In this document: piece by piece, positions 34,601-47,863 of the stretch
Layout: every line of letters starts with the position of its first letter
How positions within the stretch are numbered: the first letter of the stretch is position 1
Origin: Adiantum capillus-veneris
Lineage: Eukaryota > Streptophyta > Polypodiopsida > Polypodiales > Pteridaceae
Assembly: GCA_014529385.2 (NCBI GenBank)
Contig: CM043954.1
Location: 90,857,747-90,921,746 of the forward strand
Direction: 5' to 3'
DNA: 64,000 nucleotides
Made by a program: the position numbers and the translations under genes
The notes under the pieces: generated by a model
Told to the model about the DNA's origin: nothing
The model's input: only the letters and a program-made list of their open reading frames with translations
Database searches by the model: none

Positions 34601-35994
34601 ATAAAACCAAGCATAAGGCTGATGGTAACATTGAGCGTCACAAGGCAAGGCTGGTGGCAAAGGGCTATGCACAGACGTATGGCATAGACTATGAGGAGAC
34701 CTTTGCTCCAGTGGCAAAGATGACGAGTGTGAGAGCTGTCATAGCAGTGGATGCATCTAGAGGATGGATTATGCATCAAATGGATGTAAAGAATGCCTTC
34801 TTGAATGGTGAGTTGCAAGAGGAAGTGTATATGGATCAGCCACCTGGTTATGTCGATCCAGGTTACCCAGATTATGTATGCAGACTTCTCAAAGCTTTGT
34901 ATGGTTTGAAGCAGGGCTCTAGAGCATGGTATGACAGGATTGCCAAGTATCTTGTCAGTATTGGTTTTAGGAGAGCTCATGCTGATCATTCACTCTATGT
35001 ACGTGAGAGTGATGTGGGGATTTTGGTCATTACTATATATGTAGATGACCTTATTATTGTGGGTGACAATGCTATGGAGATTGACCCTGTGAAGGGTCTT
35101 CTCAAACAGGAGTTTGAAATGAAAGATTTGGGCGAGTTACGCTACTTTCTTGGCATTGAGGTGATCAGGACTCCAGATAGTGTATGGCTGTCACAAAGAC
35201 AGTATGCTTTGGACATGTTGTCAAAGTATGGTATGGCTGATTGTAAGCCAATTTCTATTCCCTTGGATGTGAATGCAAAGCTGAGTGCAGAGAAGGGTGA
35301 TGTTGTTGAGGATGTCAATATGTACAGGAAGATTGTGGGTAGTCTAATCTACTTGACTATCACGAGGCCAGACTTGAGCTACATAGTAGGCTTGGAGAGT
35401 CAGTTCATGCAGCTTCCGAGGAAGCCACATTTGGATGGAGTACGACGCACACTTTGGTATGTGCAAGGGACTCTTGACTACGCATTGTTCTATGTAGCAG
35501 ATGCGCCATTAGCATTGTATGGGTATACAGATGCAGATTGGGCAGGTAGCATTGTTGATAAGAGATCTACGAGTGGCTTCATGTTCTCTTTTGGGAGTGC
35601 TGCTGTTACTTGGAGCAACAAAAAGCAGCCTACATTTGCTTTATCGAGCACAGAGGCCGAGTACAGAGGTGCAGTAGTTGCGGCATGCAAGGTAGCTTGG
35701 CTACGCACATTACTTGAGGACTTGGGAGTGTAGGTGGACCAGCAGATTGTCATCCATTGTGACAACCTCAGCAGCATGCAGTTGGCTAGGAACCCAGTGT
35801 TCCATGCCACGACCAAGCACATAGAGGTCCATTACCACTACGTTCGAGAGCGAGTGTTGGCGGGCGACATCGACTTGGTCTACGTCAGCACAGAGGAGCA
35901 GATAGTGGATATCTTTACCAAGGCCCTCGGAGCTGAGAAGCTTCGACGTTTCTGGACTATGCTTGGACTCTGCGAGCTCGAGGGGGAGTGTTGA
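31679..35994 (+). pseudogene. copia gag-pol polyprotein, near-complete but broken
   Basis: One frame starts at ATG 31679. Gag (UBN2-like) shows KLEKNNYPAWKFKITNFLKG and an RGRGRGRGRG arginine-glycine tract. The zinc knuckle is CWTCGERGHMSRDC and the protease has WYVDSGVSNHKT (DSGAS-like). The integrase has IWHKRIGHVNEQRL, CAACQFGKQ, VHTDVWGP, FIDDHTRKVW, LRSDGGGEY and a QQN(stop)VAERKN site. The RT has WVYKTKHKADG, MDVKNAFLNGEL, YGLKQGSRAWYDR and the catalytic YVDDLIIVG; RNase H has GYTDADWAGS, SSTEAEYRGA and TKHIEVHYHYVRE. In-frame stops are at 32429, 33596, 33896 and 35731, and a frameshift lies between about 34290 and 34390. The frame is intact between breaks, so decay is recent. The primer site is also missing, so it could not replicate. 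Confidence 0.9.
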
Positions 35995-36306
35995 GATGTC
36001 GAGCTCTACATCTTGAGCTGGCATCCACTACGGGTCTTGGCCGCTTACGACATTTACTCACTGGCGCGTTAGGTGATCGACACGGAGGATCTCTGCCAAT
36101 GATTCTATAGCTGGACTACACTTATAGTGCCAGCCTAGTACGCTTCTAGCGAGCTCACACTTAGTGACCGCATGTACATATGTGCTACTTTTCAGTTTTA
36201 GCACTTAGTCATTTTGTACTCTCTTTTCTGTGAGAAGAAGAAGAAGCTTTCCATCTCTGTGTGCTTTGTGCTTGTCTTGTGTAGCTCTCTTGCATCCTCA
36301 TTCTCA
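35989..36306 (+). repeat. 3' LTR of copia element
   Basis: It begins TGTTGAG directly after a purine-rich GAGGGGGAG tract (the polypurine primer, about 35978-35988). The first 219 bp match the left LTR. The remainder, to about 36306, is assigned by the point at which gypsy gag coding resumes, so the right end is approximate. Confidence 0.75.
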
Positions 36307-37158
36307 AAGAGGGAGGGAAGAGCATCTCTTTCCTTACCTACGATGGCACCTTTGGTGCTATGGACAATGTCTTGGCCTTTATCCAACCATTCACTGTGGT
36401 GTTTGGAAAATGAGGGCTTCATGGAGTCCTCTAAGCTACACCATGTAGGTACGCACTTTCAAAAGTTCGCCAGGCAATGGTGGTCTAGCCTACGGGAAAA
36501 CGGTGAAGCTCCACAAACATGGAAATCTTTAAAAGCTTCCATTATGAAGTAGTTCTTGGCCACCGATGCCTTAGACAAAGTACTCACTGAATGGTGAAGC
36601 TTGAATCTCTCTCCCTATGAATCCATTCACAAATATGTAGACAAGTTTTGGGACCTACATCTCAAAGCCGCTGTCTTCAAAAAGATGGATTTTAAAGAGA
36701 AAAAGCAACAATTCTGTGTGGGCTTAAGTGAAGAAATGGTGGAGTAAACTCCCAAAGGCCACGCACCATATCCGTGGTTATACACCATACTATGGTGGCT
36801 TCTCGAATCAATTTCCAAACAAGGGCTAAGAGAAATTCTAAGCCCACAAAAAACAAGGGTTCCAATGAGCCTAAGGGGAAGGACAATGTCCAAAAGTCTC
36901 CTAAGGGAAATTCCAATAACAACAAAGAAGGGAGTTTACAAAGGCAAAAACAAACTCTCTCCTGAAGAGCTTGAGAGTTATCGCAAGGATAACCGTTGTT
37001 TCAAGTGTAGCGAGCAAGGGCATGCATACCGCGCTTGTCTCCAAAAGAACACCTGCGGAGCACCTGCCATGAGCCTCCTAGAGCTACCTTGGTCGAAATC
37101 CAAGAAGAGGAAGCTCGCCACAAAGGATCTCCTCTATGCCATGCTTGGGGAAAGGTAA

Positions 37159-40100
37159 GAGAACATGATGCTTTTATTCTCTCTGACCCTGGTTCTACTC
37201 ACAATTTCATATCCACAGAGTTGGCCACCAAGCTAGGCATCCAAGCCTATGAGATGGGAGATGTCCTACCCCCGCAGATGGTGCTTTCAAGGGGCAAGAA
37301 GCTTCAGTCACTCCCTTAATCGGGAAATTGAGTCTCCATGTCCAAAGCTATGTGGAAAAAGAGGACTTCTTTATCTCTCCTCTCAAGCATGAGGATGTAA
37401 TCCTAGGGGCACCATGGCTTGATCACATGGCTACCAATGTTAAATTCCCTGAAAGGAAAATCTACTTTAAGTACAGGGAAAAAGATATGTACATGGATGC
37501 TAAGGAAATGGGTAACACCATACCCATTGTAGATACGTAAGCTTTCAATAAGTCAATAAAGAGCTCTATTTCCGTGCACATGATTTTTGTTAAAGATTCT
37601 CAAAATGAACCTAATGTTTTAGCAAAAGAAAATATAAACAACCACAAGGAATTAGAGTTATCCAATTTTCTCAAGGGGTTTCAAGATGTCTTTATTGACG
37701 ACATCCCTTGTGAACTACCTCCTAGACGAGGCAATGATGACCATGCAATTGGACTTCTTCGAGGAAATTCACCGCCTAATAAACCTCCTTATAGAGTTTC
37801 TCAAGCTCAAAAAGAGGAGATCATGCGGCAACTGCATGAGTTAGTTGAGAAGGGCATGGTTAGGCCTAGCTCATCTCCATTTTGCTCACCTGTGTTATTA
37901 GTGCAAAAGAAAGACGACACATATTATATGTGTGTCGACTATAGAGCACTAAATAGGATCACCATCAAGAATAGGTTTCCTGTTCCACGGGTAGAAGACC
38001 TATTTGATAAGGTACAAGGGTCCACCTACTTCAGTAGGATTGACCAAAAAAGTGGCTACCATCAAGTAAAGATAGTTGATCAAGATATTGTAAAGACCAC
38101 ATTTTGCACTATGTTTGGTCTTAACGAATACATTGTCATGCCTTTCGGCTTGACCAATGCACCAACCACATTCAACCGCTTGATGGAGAAGCTATTAAGG
38201 CCTCACCAAACCTTTACTCGAGTATTCTTTGATGATATTATCATCTACTCTAATTCACTAGATGAACACAAGCAACACCTCCAGGTACTATTTCAAGTCT
38301 TAAGAGAGAATAAACTTTATGTTAATCGAAAGAAAAGTGTGTTTTTCTTACAAGAGATTTAGTATTTAGGTCACATTATCTCTCAAGATGGCATCCGAAT
38401 GGATCCATCAAAGCTAGAGGTAATAAAAGGATGGCCTAAACCAAGGAATCTTCATGAACTGAGAAGCTTTATAGGTATGTGTGCATACTATAGACGCTTC
38501 ATAGAAAAGTTCTCACAATTGCAGGACCATTACATGACCTAACAAAGAAAAACGTTAGGTATACATGGTCTGCCAAGGAGAACAATGCTTTCAAAAAACT
38601 TAAAGAAAAGCTTATCTCTCAACCTGTGCTTACACTGCCAAATCTCTCAACGCCATTTGAGGTCCAATGTGACGCTTGTGGTGATTGCCTTGGAGCTGTT
38701 TAGCTCCAAGAAGGGCACGCCATAGCCTATGAAAGTCGAAGGCTCGAGGCACGGCATAGCCTATGAAAGTTGAAGGCTCGACCCTGTTAAGCAAGCTCTA
38801 GGCATTTATGAAAAGGAACTCCTTGCAGTTCTACATGCCTTAGACTCATGGAAGCACTATTTATTGGGGACTCTTTTCATTTTGTGGATGGATCACCAAC
38901 GTCTTAAGTACTTCATGACACAGACCAAGTTCTCCGACAAACAAATAAGGTGGACAAATTTCCTTTTGCAATTTCATTTTTATATTGCTCACGCTGATGG
39001 CAAGCATAATAAAGTAGCCGATGCACTATCAAGACGGCCGAGAGTGAATGCGGTTTCCATAGCAACTCACAATGATCTATCTTCTATGATAGATAAGTAT
39101 GCTATTGATCACGATTTTAGAGATTTGATTTCAGCCCTAGCATTAGGGAAGAAAGAGGAACCATTTACCTTACAAGATGGTTATCTTATCTATGGCAATA
39201 GACTATGTGTTACTAGCTCACTACATGAGAAAGTAATGTATGAATCTCATGCTCCTCCTTATGCGGGGCATAGAGGGATTCAGTCTACCCTAAAAGGGAT
39301 TGAAACATATTTCTATTGGCCTACCATGAAAGCAAACATGCAAGAGTATGTTTCTAAATCTGTGGTATGCCAAAATACAAAATTTGACAGAGGGAAGCAC
39401 CCTTGATTGCTTCAATCTTTGCCAATCCCTAATTCACCATGGGAGAGCATATCCATGTATTTTATCTTTAGATTGCCTAATTCTATCCATGGGAGTAAAA
39501 GAATATGGACGATAGTAGACAGGTTCAGTAAACAAACTCATTTTACACCTGTCAAAAAGACTATCAAAGCCCATCAAATGGCAACCCTCTTCATTTCACA
39601 AATCTTCAAGTACCATGTCTTGCCAATGTCCATAGTGTCGGATAGAGATCCTAGAATGACCAGTAATTTCTGGAAAGGTCTCTTTGAGAATTTAGGGACA
39701 AGGCTAAATTTCTCTTTGGCCTATCACACCCGCAAACGGATGGCCAAAGTGAAATAGCTAACCTAACAATTCTTGATCTACTAAAAGCCTATGTAAGGAA
39801 AGTAGATCAAAGATCCCAATGGGAGAAGTACTTACCCTTAGTGGAGTATGCCTACAATAACACTGTGCATACTTCCACGGGAAAAGCACCTTTCGAGGTA
39901 ATTGAGGGAAGATCCAAAAGTCCCTTGCTTCTTAAGGTACACACGAAGATCTTCACTGCAGATGAGTATAGCCGAGACGTACAAGAATCTTTCCAAAAGA
40001 TTAAGGAGGCTATCTCTATCTCACAAAAAATGCAAAAGACTGCTGATAAGCACAAAAGAGCCCAAGCCTTTAAAGAAAATGATTGGGTCTTACTTAAATT

Positions 40101-40540
40101 TCCCAAGGCCTCGATTAAGGCACACGACGAGCAAGAATCCTACGGGACACCAAAAGTACTATGCTAAATTAGCAAAAGGTTACTATGGTCCCTTCTAGAT
40201 TCTTAGAACAATCAATGAGATGAAAGGGCATCAACTCAAGTTGCCCAACCATTGGCTCATACACAATGATTTCCATGTGAGCCTACAAAAGCCTTACAAA
40301 GGAGAGCCACCTCAAGAACCAACTAATGAAGACCCACCGGAGATCGAGGACCAAGAAGAGGTGCTGCAACCCGAGTCCATTCTCCGACATGAAGACAAGG
40401 TATTAAGAGGTGGTAAGACTATCCGATGATATCTTATTAAGTTTAAGAATTATCCTTTTGAAGATGCTGGATGGATGCAAGGCATACAATTAAAGGATAA
40501 CCTAAACCTTGTCAATTCTTACTATGCTTCCCTAGAGTAA
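37159..40540 (+). pseudogene. gypsy pol (protease, RT, RNase H, integrase, chromodomain-like tail), broken
   Basis: Domain order supports Ty3/gypsy. The protease has DPGSTHNFIS (37185-37215). The RT has VRPSSSPFCSPVLLVQKKD, DYRALNRITIKNRFPVP, FSRIDQKSGYHQ, MPFGLTNAPTTF and the catalytic FFDDIIIYS near 38230. RNase H has FEVQCDACGDCLGAV and ends KVADALSRRP. The integrase has an HX..H..C zinc region in which the first cysteine of CXXC is serine, then SMYFIFRLP, where family members have SMDFI, so the first catalytic Asp is Tyr. IVSDRDPRM and GQSE follow. A chromodomain-like end shows GGKTIR, YLIKFKNYPFEDAGW. Stops lie at about 37538, 38360, 39404 and 40427, with frameshifts at a 34-bp duplication (38715-38782) and near 39730. 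The enzyme cannot work. Confidence 0.88.
38715..38782. repeat. 34-bp tandem duplication in gypsy RNase H
   Basis: The unit starting GCACGCCATAGCC at 38715 is repeated from 38749 with three changes. 34 bp is not a multiple of three, so the duplication shifts the frame. Confidence 0.88.
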
Positions 40541-40894
40541 GCAAATGTACAAATGTTTAAAATGAATAAAGTTTTTGTCTTACAAGACTCTCTTTTTCTT
40601 TATTGTGCACAAATGTGAAGTAGTATGCATGCTTAGAATCAAGTTTGCGGAGACGACGTCTCCCAAACACCAAGTAGAGCTTGTCACTCTACCATGGAAG
40701 ATTGATAGGACTAATGTGCAGACATGCTTGCGGCAGCTTAGGCTCTCAAGCGCCAAATGGACTGGTCATCCATTTTGGAACGATGTCGTAGGGTAACATA
40801 GGGATCCTCTACCCGCTAGAAAAAGGACTAATGAATAGGCTTTATCTTCTCTACTGCATAGTCGAGGACGACTATGATTTCAAGCGAGAGGTAA

Positions 40895-42596
<1,702 letters not shown>

Positions 42597-42602
42597 TTGT
42601 AG

Positions 42603-42682
42603 TTCATTTTGCCGGTGAGTATGTGTATACGTCGGGACAAGAAAGTCAGGGACGCGATTTTCAAACTAGGAGAGCTAGTAAG
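42603..42682 (+). pseudogene. TNP2-type transposase exon (DUF4218, first part)
   Basis: After the acceptor ATTGTAG the frame reads FILPVSMCIRRDKKVRDAIF..., corresponding to the LLPVAIRG..KKVR.AI stretch that directly follows HVLMQ in TNP2 proteins. This joins the exon to 21660-21854 across the gypsy element. It ends at a GTATAC donor (42683). Confidence 0.8.
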
Positions 42683-42773
42683 GTATACCACAGGACTCCA
42701 CTCAACCACACCTTTTTTATGTACACAATAATTTCAACTAGCACTTAGTGCATCCTTGTTCTCTTTCTTGCAG

Positions 42774-43452
42774 TTTTGTGAGCTCCCAGGAAACCAAAAT
42801 AGATGCTATCCTTGCTGCTCAAACACTTGTAACAAAAACTGTGTGTGCCATTGAAGATGCATTTCCTTGATCGCTCCTTCTTAGTCAAATTCACCTCTTG
42901 GTTCACGTGGTGGAGGAGATTGCTGTATGTGGAGTAGTGCACGCACGATGGATGTTCTTCTTAGAGAGGTTTGTAAAGACTCTCAAATATTTTGTGCGGC
43001 TACGGTCACTAACCATAGGCATGTATGGCCGAAAGGTGGATCGTCTAAGAGGCATTTATTTACATATCACAAGTTGATCCTTCAATGCCTCGCATGTGGT
43101 TAGACGAGGAAGATGCAAGGATGACTTCACACTTGCCAAATGGAAAGGGAAAACTACTTAACATGGACTTGAATCTATCCCGAGTGGTCAATAACTTTTG
43201 TATTCTCAATGCAAAGATTATGACCAAGTGGGTTGACTTGTGGACAGTGGCTAAGGCAAGGCGTTTGCAAGAGAGAGAAGCATGGAAACAGGCACATGGA
43301 GGAAGGAGGGCACCCCCAGTGCCTAGACACATTGCATGTTTCCCAGATCTCATTAGCGTCGAGTGGATTCAAGAGAGAATGACCGATGCAAAAGCGCGCG
43401 GAGAAGACATCACCAACAAAGAATGGAGTATGCACGAGGCTACGTACCAAAG
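42774..43452 (+). pseudogene. TNP2-type transposase exon (DUF4218 core and linker), with stop and frameshift
   Basis: The acceptor is TTCTTGCAG at 42765-42773. The frame runs into an in-frame TGA at 42868, where family members have a proline, then shows the DUF4218 core: IHLLVHVVEEIAVCGVVHAR, WMFFLERFVKTLKYFVR, GMYGRKV. It hits TGA at 43075. The family sequence continues one base out of frame from about 43076: WLDEEDARMTSHLPNGKGK, a stretch rich in basic residues, then CFPDLISVEWIQERM. The exon ends at a GTAGAG donor (43453). One stop and one frameshift make it non-functional. Confidence 0.82.
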
Positions 43453-43535
43453 GTAGAGTACTTACATACCTAAACCATATTGTAAATTTTTTTCTTGAAA
43501 TTATCTTGTATTTGATAAAAGATATTTTTCTATTT

Positions 43536-43762
43536 TGTTGGAATTAGGGTTGCAGAGAAACGCACACAACTTGGAGAAGACGAAGGAAGCTCAAGGCACA
43601 CAATAGAGAGTGTATTACTTAGTGTGCAACGGAAAGATAGATAGCCCTAGAGTGATGGGCGTATATACAATGCACGGGGGGAAAAACCTCCTGAAGAGGG
43701 AAAAAATGTCTCGGCGGTCCTAGTGTGCTCACACACATCACTACCACATGTATATGGTAACA
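43536..43762 (-). repeat. 3' LTR of minus-strand copia
   Basis: On the minus strand it starts TGTTACC and ends CCAACA. It is preceded on that strand by a polypurine tract (CCAGGGGGGATT, about 43763-43774). Confidence 0.93.
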
Positions 43763-43837
43763 AATCCCCCCTGGAGTGATGCGGTGAACGAGAGATGGCA
43801 CATGAGTAAAGGGAAGTGCCATGCCCTGAGGACATGA

Positions 43838-46249
43838 TCAGTCCACAAATGGGAGTAAGCCCAAAGCTTTGCGGAAAGCTTCAAGCTTCTCACGAGACAA
43901 TGCCTTTGTGAAAAGATCTGCAAGGTTGTCTTGTGTTGGCACATAAGCCAAGCTGATCTCTCTTGCTGAGAGCCTCTCCCTGACATAGTGGTAATGCACC
44001 TCAATGTGCTTTGTGTGAGCATCAAAAACTGGGTTCCTCGCAACTGCCAATGCGCTCTGACTATTAGTGTAGATAGTGTTGGCAGTGTCCTATCCAACAC
44101 CCAAATCAGCCCATAAGGCGTCTGAGCCATACACACTCAACCGTTGCTGTGAAGACTGCCCTGTACTCAGCCTCACAACTCGAAGTGGCCATAGTAGGTT
44201 GCTTCTTGCTCAACCATGATATACATGAACTACCAAGCATGAAACAAAAACCACTTGTGGACACTCACGCGTCAAAACAACCAACCCAATCTGAGACCGA
44301 AAAAGCATGCAAGTTTGGCGGCAATGATCCCCCCTTGGGATAAAACAAGCCAAGATGTAAAGTGCCACTGAGGTAGCGGAAAATCCTCTTGACAGCCTGC
44401 CAATGCTTAGACCCTGGGCTATGCATAAATTTGCTGACCTGTGAGACTGCAAACTGAATATCCGGCCTCGTGTTGCATACATAAATGAGGCAGCCACCAA
44501 CAACAGTTTGGTAAAGAGTGATATCAGCAGGATTGCCAGCATCATGTAGACTCAACTTCAAACCTGTTTCCATGGGAGTGGTAATAGGTTTGCAATCCCC
44601 AAGTCTCTATGTCTCTCATAGAGCCTTAAATTCAGCAATATGTCTCTCATTTGGTCCAGTGACCAACAAATCATCAACATAAAGAACCACAATGAGAAGT
44701 ACATCACCCTCACGCTTTACATACAATGTGATTTACATACAATGTGCTTTCTGTTGGACTGTTGGACTGTTGGAGTGTCAGCTTTCTCATACCAAGCACG
44801 AGGAGATTGCTTCAACCCATACAAGCCTTATTACATTTGCACACTTTGTCCTCTTGTCCTTTTATGACAAAACCGCGAGGCTGCGTTACATAAACTTCCT
44901 CAAATATGTTACCATTCAAGAAAGCAGTAACAATGTATGATTGATGTACATCCCAACCAAAATGAGCTGCCAATGCACATAGAAAACGCACAGTAGTCAT
45001 ACGACAAGTGGGAGCAAAAGTCTCTTCATAATCTATGCCTTTTTGCTGTGCATAACCCTTTGCAACAAGTCAAGCCTTATGGCAATCGATCTCACCATCC
45101 GGCTTGCGTTTCAACTTGTAAACGCACTTTGTACCAATGGCCTTTTTGCCAGGAGGCAAATCACATAAAGTCCATGTGTCATTTTCTATAAGTGTATCAT
45201 ATTCTGATTGCATGGCAGCCATCCAATTTTGTGAATTTTGTGCTTCATCAAAAGACAGAGGCTCCTCAACATCATGTAAGCTAGACATAGCCAAAGCATA
45301 ACAATCTGATGCATAAGATGCATGGCGAGAGCCTGAATGAGTATGGCTAGACAAAGGTGCATCCAATTTACTGTCATGCAAAGTGTGCACCAGCCATTTT
45401 GGCATACCTCTAGCCTGCTCATTTTCAGCCCTTTCCTCATCAAGTACATCATGTACATCTGCATCAGTAATAGGCTGATCTGTAACATTTTCAGAAACCC
45501 CCATAGGCTATACATTTGCCTCATTGGAACTTACATGCGTATTTCCACCACTAAAAAGAGGCAACAAAGTGTCATAAATGTCCTGTGAGCTTACATTACT
45601 GTCTCTAGTACATGACAGCACGAGCTGAATAGAATCTTCCATAAACACTACATCCCGTGAAACCAGAATACATTTTGTTTGCGGATGATACAACATGTAT
45701 CCTTTGCTTTTAGCACTATAACGAACAAAAATACATTTGACAACCTTATCATCCAATTTTCTGCGCTGTGTTTGTGGCACCAAAGCAAATGCCAAACATC
45801 CAAAAACACGCATGTACTCAATAGAAGGCTTTCTATCATGCCATGCTTCATATGGAGTAATAGACTGCAAAGCTTTCGTAGGACACCTGTTAAGTACATA
45901 AGTGGCACACATGATGGCATCAAGCCAAAAAGAATGCGGCAAAGCTTGACTTTTGACCATACATCGTGCCATTTCCGTCAGTGACCTGTTTTTCCTCTCA
46001 GCAACACCATTTTGCTGAGGTGTATAAGGCACTGTACATTGGTGGTTTATCCCACGACTAGCCAGAAATGCATTAAATTCATGAGACATATACTCCCCCC
46101 CTCGATCGGAACGGAGGGTGCCCATAGTACATTTCGAGACATTTTCAGCCATAGCCAAAAATTGTTTGAAGCACATAAAAACTTCGGACTTTGCTTTAAG
46201 CAAAAATACCCATGCATGCTTGGAGAAATCATCAATGAAAGTCACAAAG
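43838..46249 (-). pseudogene. minus-strand copia pol, C-terminal part (integrase core, RT, RNase H), broken
   Basis: From 46249 leftwards the integrase core reads VTFIDDFSKHAWVF, LRSDRGGEYMSHEF, YTPQQNGVAERKNR. The RT follows with [49 protein letters not shown] and, near 44690-44660, LYVDDLLVTG. RNase H ends with NPVFDAHTKHIEVHYHYVRE and ADLFTKALSREKLEAF. There are several stops and frame changes (around 45505, 45066, 44810, 44580-44600, 44260 and 44090), including small tandem duplications near 44735-44775 (TTTACATACAATGTG twice, CTGTTGGA three times) that disturb the RT frame. The N-terminal part lies beyond the inner element at 57394-59160. Confidence 0.88.
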
Positions 46250-46508
46250 TGTTAGGTTTAATGGCCATGTGGTCGACCGCCCATCACTAACTGCCACTAA
46301 CCCTAAGTGTACAACTATACACTTGTGTGAGCCACTAACACTAAGTACAATGTGTATTGTGCCTTAGTGCATAAGATAAGGGAAGAAAGAAAGGGGACAT
46401 ACAGTACGTTGGCTCTCCCCCTTCAACCTGTGTGTAGCTATGGTGGTGTGTGTGTGAGTGTGTGAGTGCATATTCTTCTTCTGTTGTGCTCCCAGCTCCT
46501 CCCCATCA
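46250..46508 (+). repeat. 5' LTR of inner copia (259 bp)
   Basis: It matches 57135-57393 end to end with no length difference. It contains a CATACAGTACGTTGGCTC block and a GT-rich stretch near its end. Confidence 0.95.
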
Positions 46509-46510
46509 TC

Positions 46511-46524
46511 TGGTATCAGAGCGG
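46511..46524 (+). other. primer-binding site of inner copia
   Basis: TGGTATCAGAGCGG lies two bases after the LTR end, the tRNA-Met type. Confidence 0.9.
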
Positions 46525-47255
46525 TTTCATTCCCGAAATCGTTTCCGCGCGCGCACACTTTCAAGAGTGCAAACAAGATTCTGATTTCGCCATTGGCAAG
46601 TTCAGCTTCCCGAGAGCGTTCCAGCACCTGCAGTTTTACCCCCCTTTCGGAGCCATTCGAGCCATCAGAAACCCCATTCGAGCTACGGTTCAAGAGCTGA
46701 AATTTTCAGCCCTCTTGTGGTAGTTTGTGCTGCAGTGCTTCCATAGCCAGTTACAGGTACCTTTGCTGCAGTCTCTTCCATCTACGAGAGCCCACAACTC
46801 ATTCGGGAGTGTGTAGCCTCTTTCGGAGTGGCCTCATACACACACATAGAGTGGGAGCTTGACAGCATTGGCTTCGTCGACTACAGGTACAGGTACAGGT
46901 ACAGGTACAGGTACAGGTACAGGTACAGGTACATGTACAGGCTACAAGTTTCAGTGCTTGCGATATTATGGTTCCAGTGGGAGCAGTTGTTTATGCGTAC
47001 ATGCATATGTTGACACTTTTGACAGTGTTTGAGCTCTTTTGAGAGCGGATTGACTCCCCGCAGGGATGTTTAGTTGCAGACACATGCTTTTGACGCCTGT
47101 TTGAGCGTCTTGACAGACTTGTACGTCTTTGTGGATACTGCCATTGTACGCTTTTGTGGAGCCATCTTTTGGCTAGTACGGCAGTCCCGCCCATTTCTGA
47201 GACTTGGTCCGGAAGATAGCCATTTCTGAGACTTGGCTATACGTTTTTTGCTGCA
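46525..47255 (+). other. leader of inner copia, with an ACAGGT hexamer array
   Basis: Non-coding. The first 200 bp resemble the leader of the minus-strand element at 2030-2222 (shared CGCGCGCACACTT-like, GATTTCGCCATTGGCAA-like and CCCCCCTTTCGGAGCCATTCG-like blocks). About eight ACAGGT units lie at 46884-46932. Confidence 0.7.
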
Positions 47256-47822
47256 CATTAGGAGAAATATGAACCTTGCATGGGCCTTGTAAGGAATCCT
47301 AATTTTTAGGGATTAAAGCTAATGGTGTGTAGGGTTAAGGGGACAAGGACATTCAAGAAGCTAGTTTTGAGTAGGCTTTTCTAGCCTTTTTTTAAGACAC
47401 ATGTAGGATCTGGACCTAGGAGGTCACCTTCTCTCTCTAGCTTTTTGAAAGTGAAGGGAGTAAAGAGGTGTGGCCACATCATCAAAAACGTGGATCACTA
47501 AGAGCCAAAATTTGACTTTTTAAAAAAAAAGTTATTTTTACTTATTTTTGACTGAAAACTCCCCCCCAACATATATCCATATCAAAAAAGTATTTTTTGA
47601 CATTTTTTAAAACTTACAAGCACTAAAAGTCCAATTTTTCAAAAAAAAAACTCTCCCAAAAAAAAAAACCTTTCTTCTCTCTTCCTCCTCCCTCCTTTCT
47701 CCCTCTCCTCTCCCTCCCTGTCCCTTCTCTCCTCCTCCTCCCCTCTCTCCCTCTCCCCCACTGTCCCCTTCTCTCCTCCCATGTTCCTCCCTCTCCCTCC
47801 CTGCCCCCTTCTCTCCTCCTTC

Positions 47823-47863
<41 letters not shown>

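Larger units (their letters stand above)
31253..36306 (+). mobile_element. Ty1/copia retrotransposon inserted in gypsy gag
   Basis: 219 bp starting TGTTGAGATGTCGAGC at 31253 recur at 35989 with about seven differences. Between them is one gag-pol frame in copia order (gag, zinc knuckle, protease, integrase, RT, RNase H). The right LTR probably continues to about 36306, because gypsy gag sequence resumes there. The left copy loses similarity after 31471 and has no primer site, so a deletion probably removed the end of the 5' LTR and the primer site. A 5-bp target duplication is not clear (AAAAA against AAGAG). Confidence 0.85.
30591..37158 (+). pseudogene. gypsy gag, interrupted by a copia element and by stops
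   Basis: The frame starts at ATG 30591 (MADNSKESEINVDSFDF), with a stop at about 30747 and several more. A Ser/Lys-rich segment precedes the copia insertion at 31253. After the insertion the capsid region resumes near 36307: a YDGTFGAMDNVLAFIQPF stretch, then FARQWWSSLRENGEAPQTW, YESIHKYVDKFWDLHL and QFCVGLSEEMVE. A zinc knuckle CFKCSEQGHAYRAC lies at about 37000-37045. At least five stops and several frame changes occur. The base layer of this region is 30591-31252 plus about 36307-37158; everything between belongs to the copia element. Confidence 0.8.

Noticed and set aside
46364..46693. Minus-strand ORFs of about 100 codons in the inner copia LTR and leader
   Set aside because: They lie across LTR, primer site and leader, and have no family resemblance.
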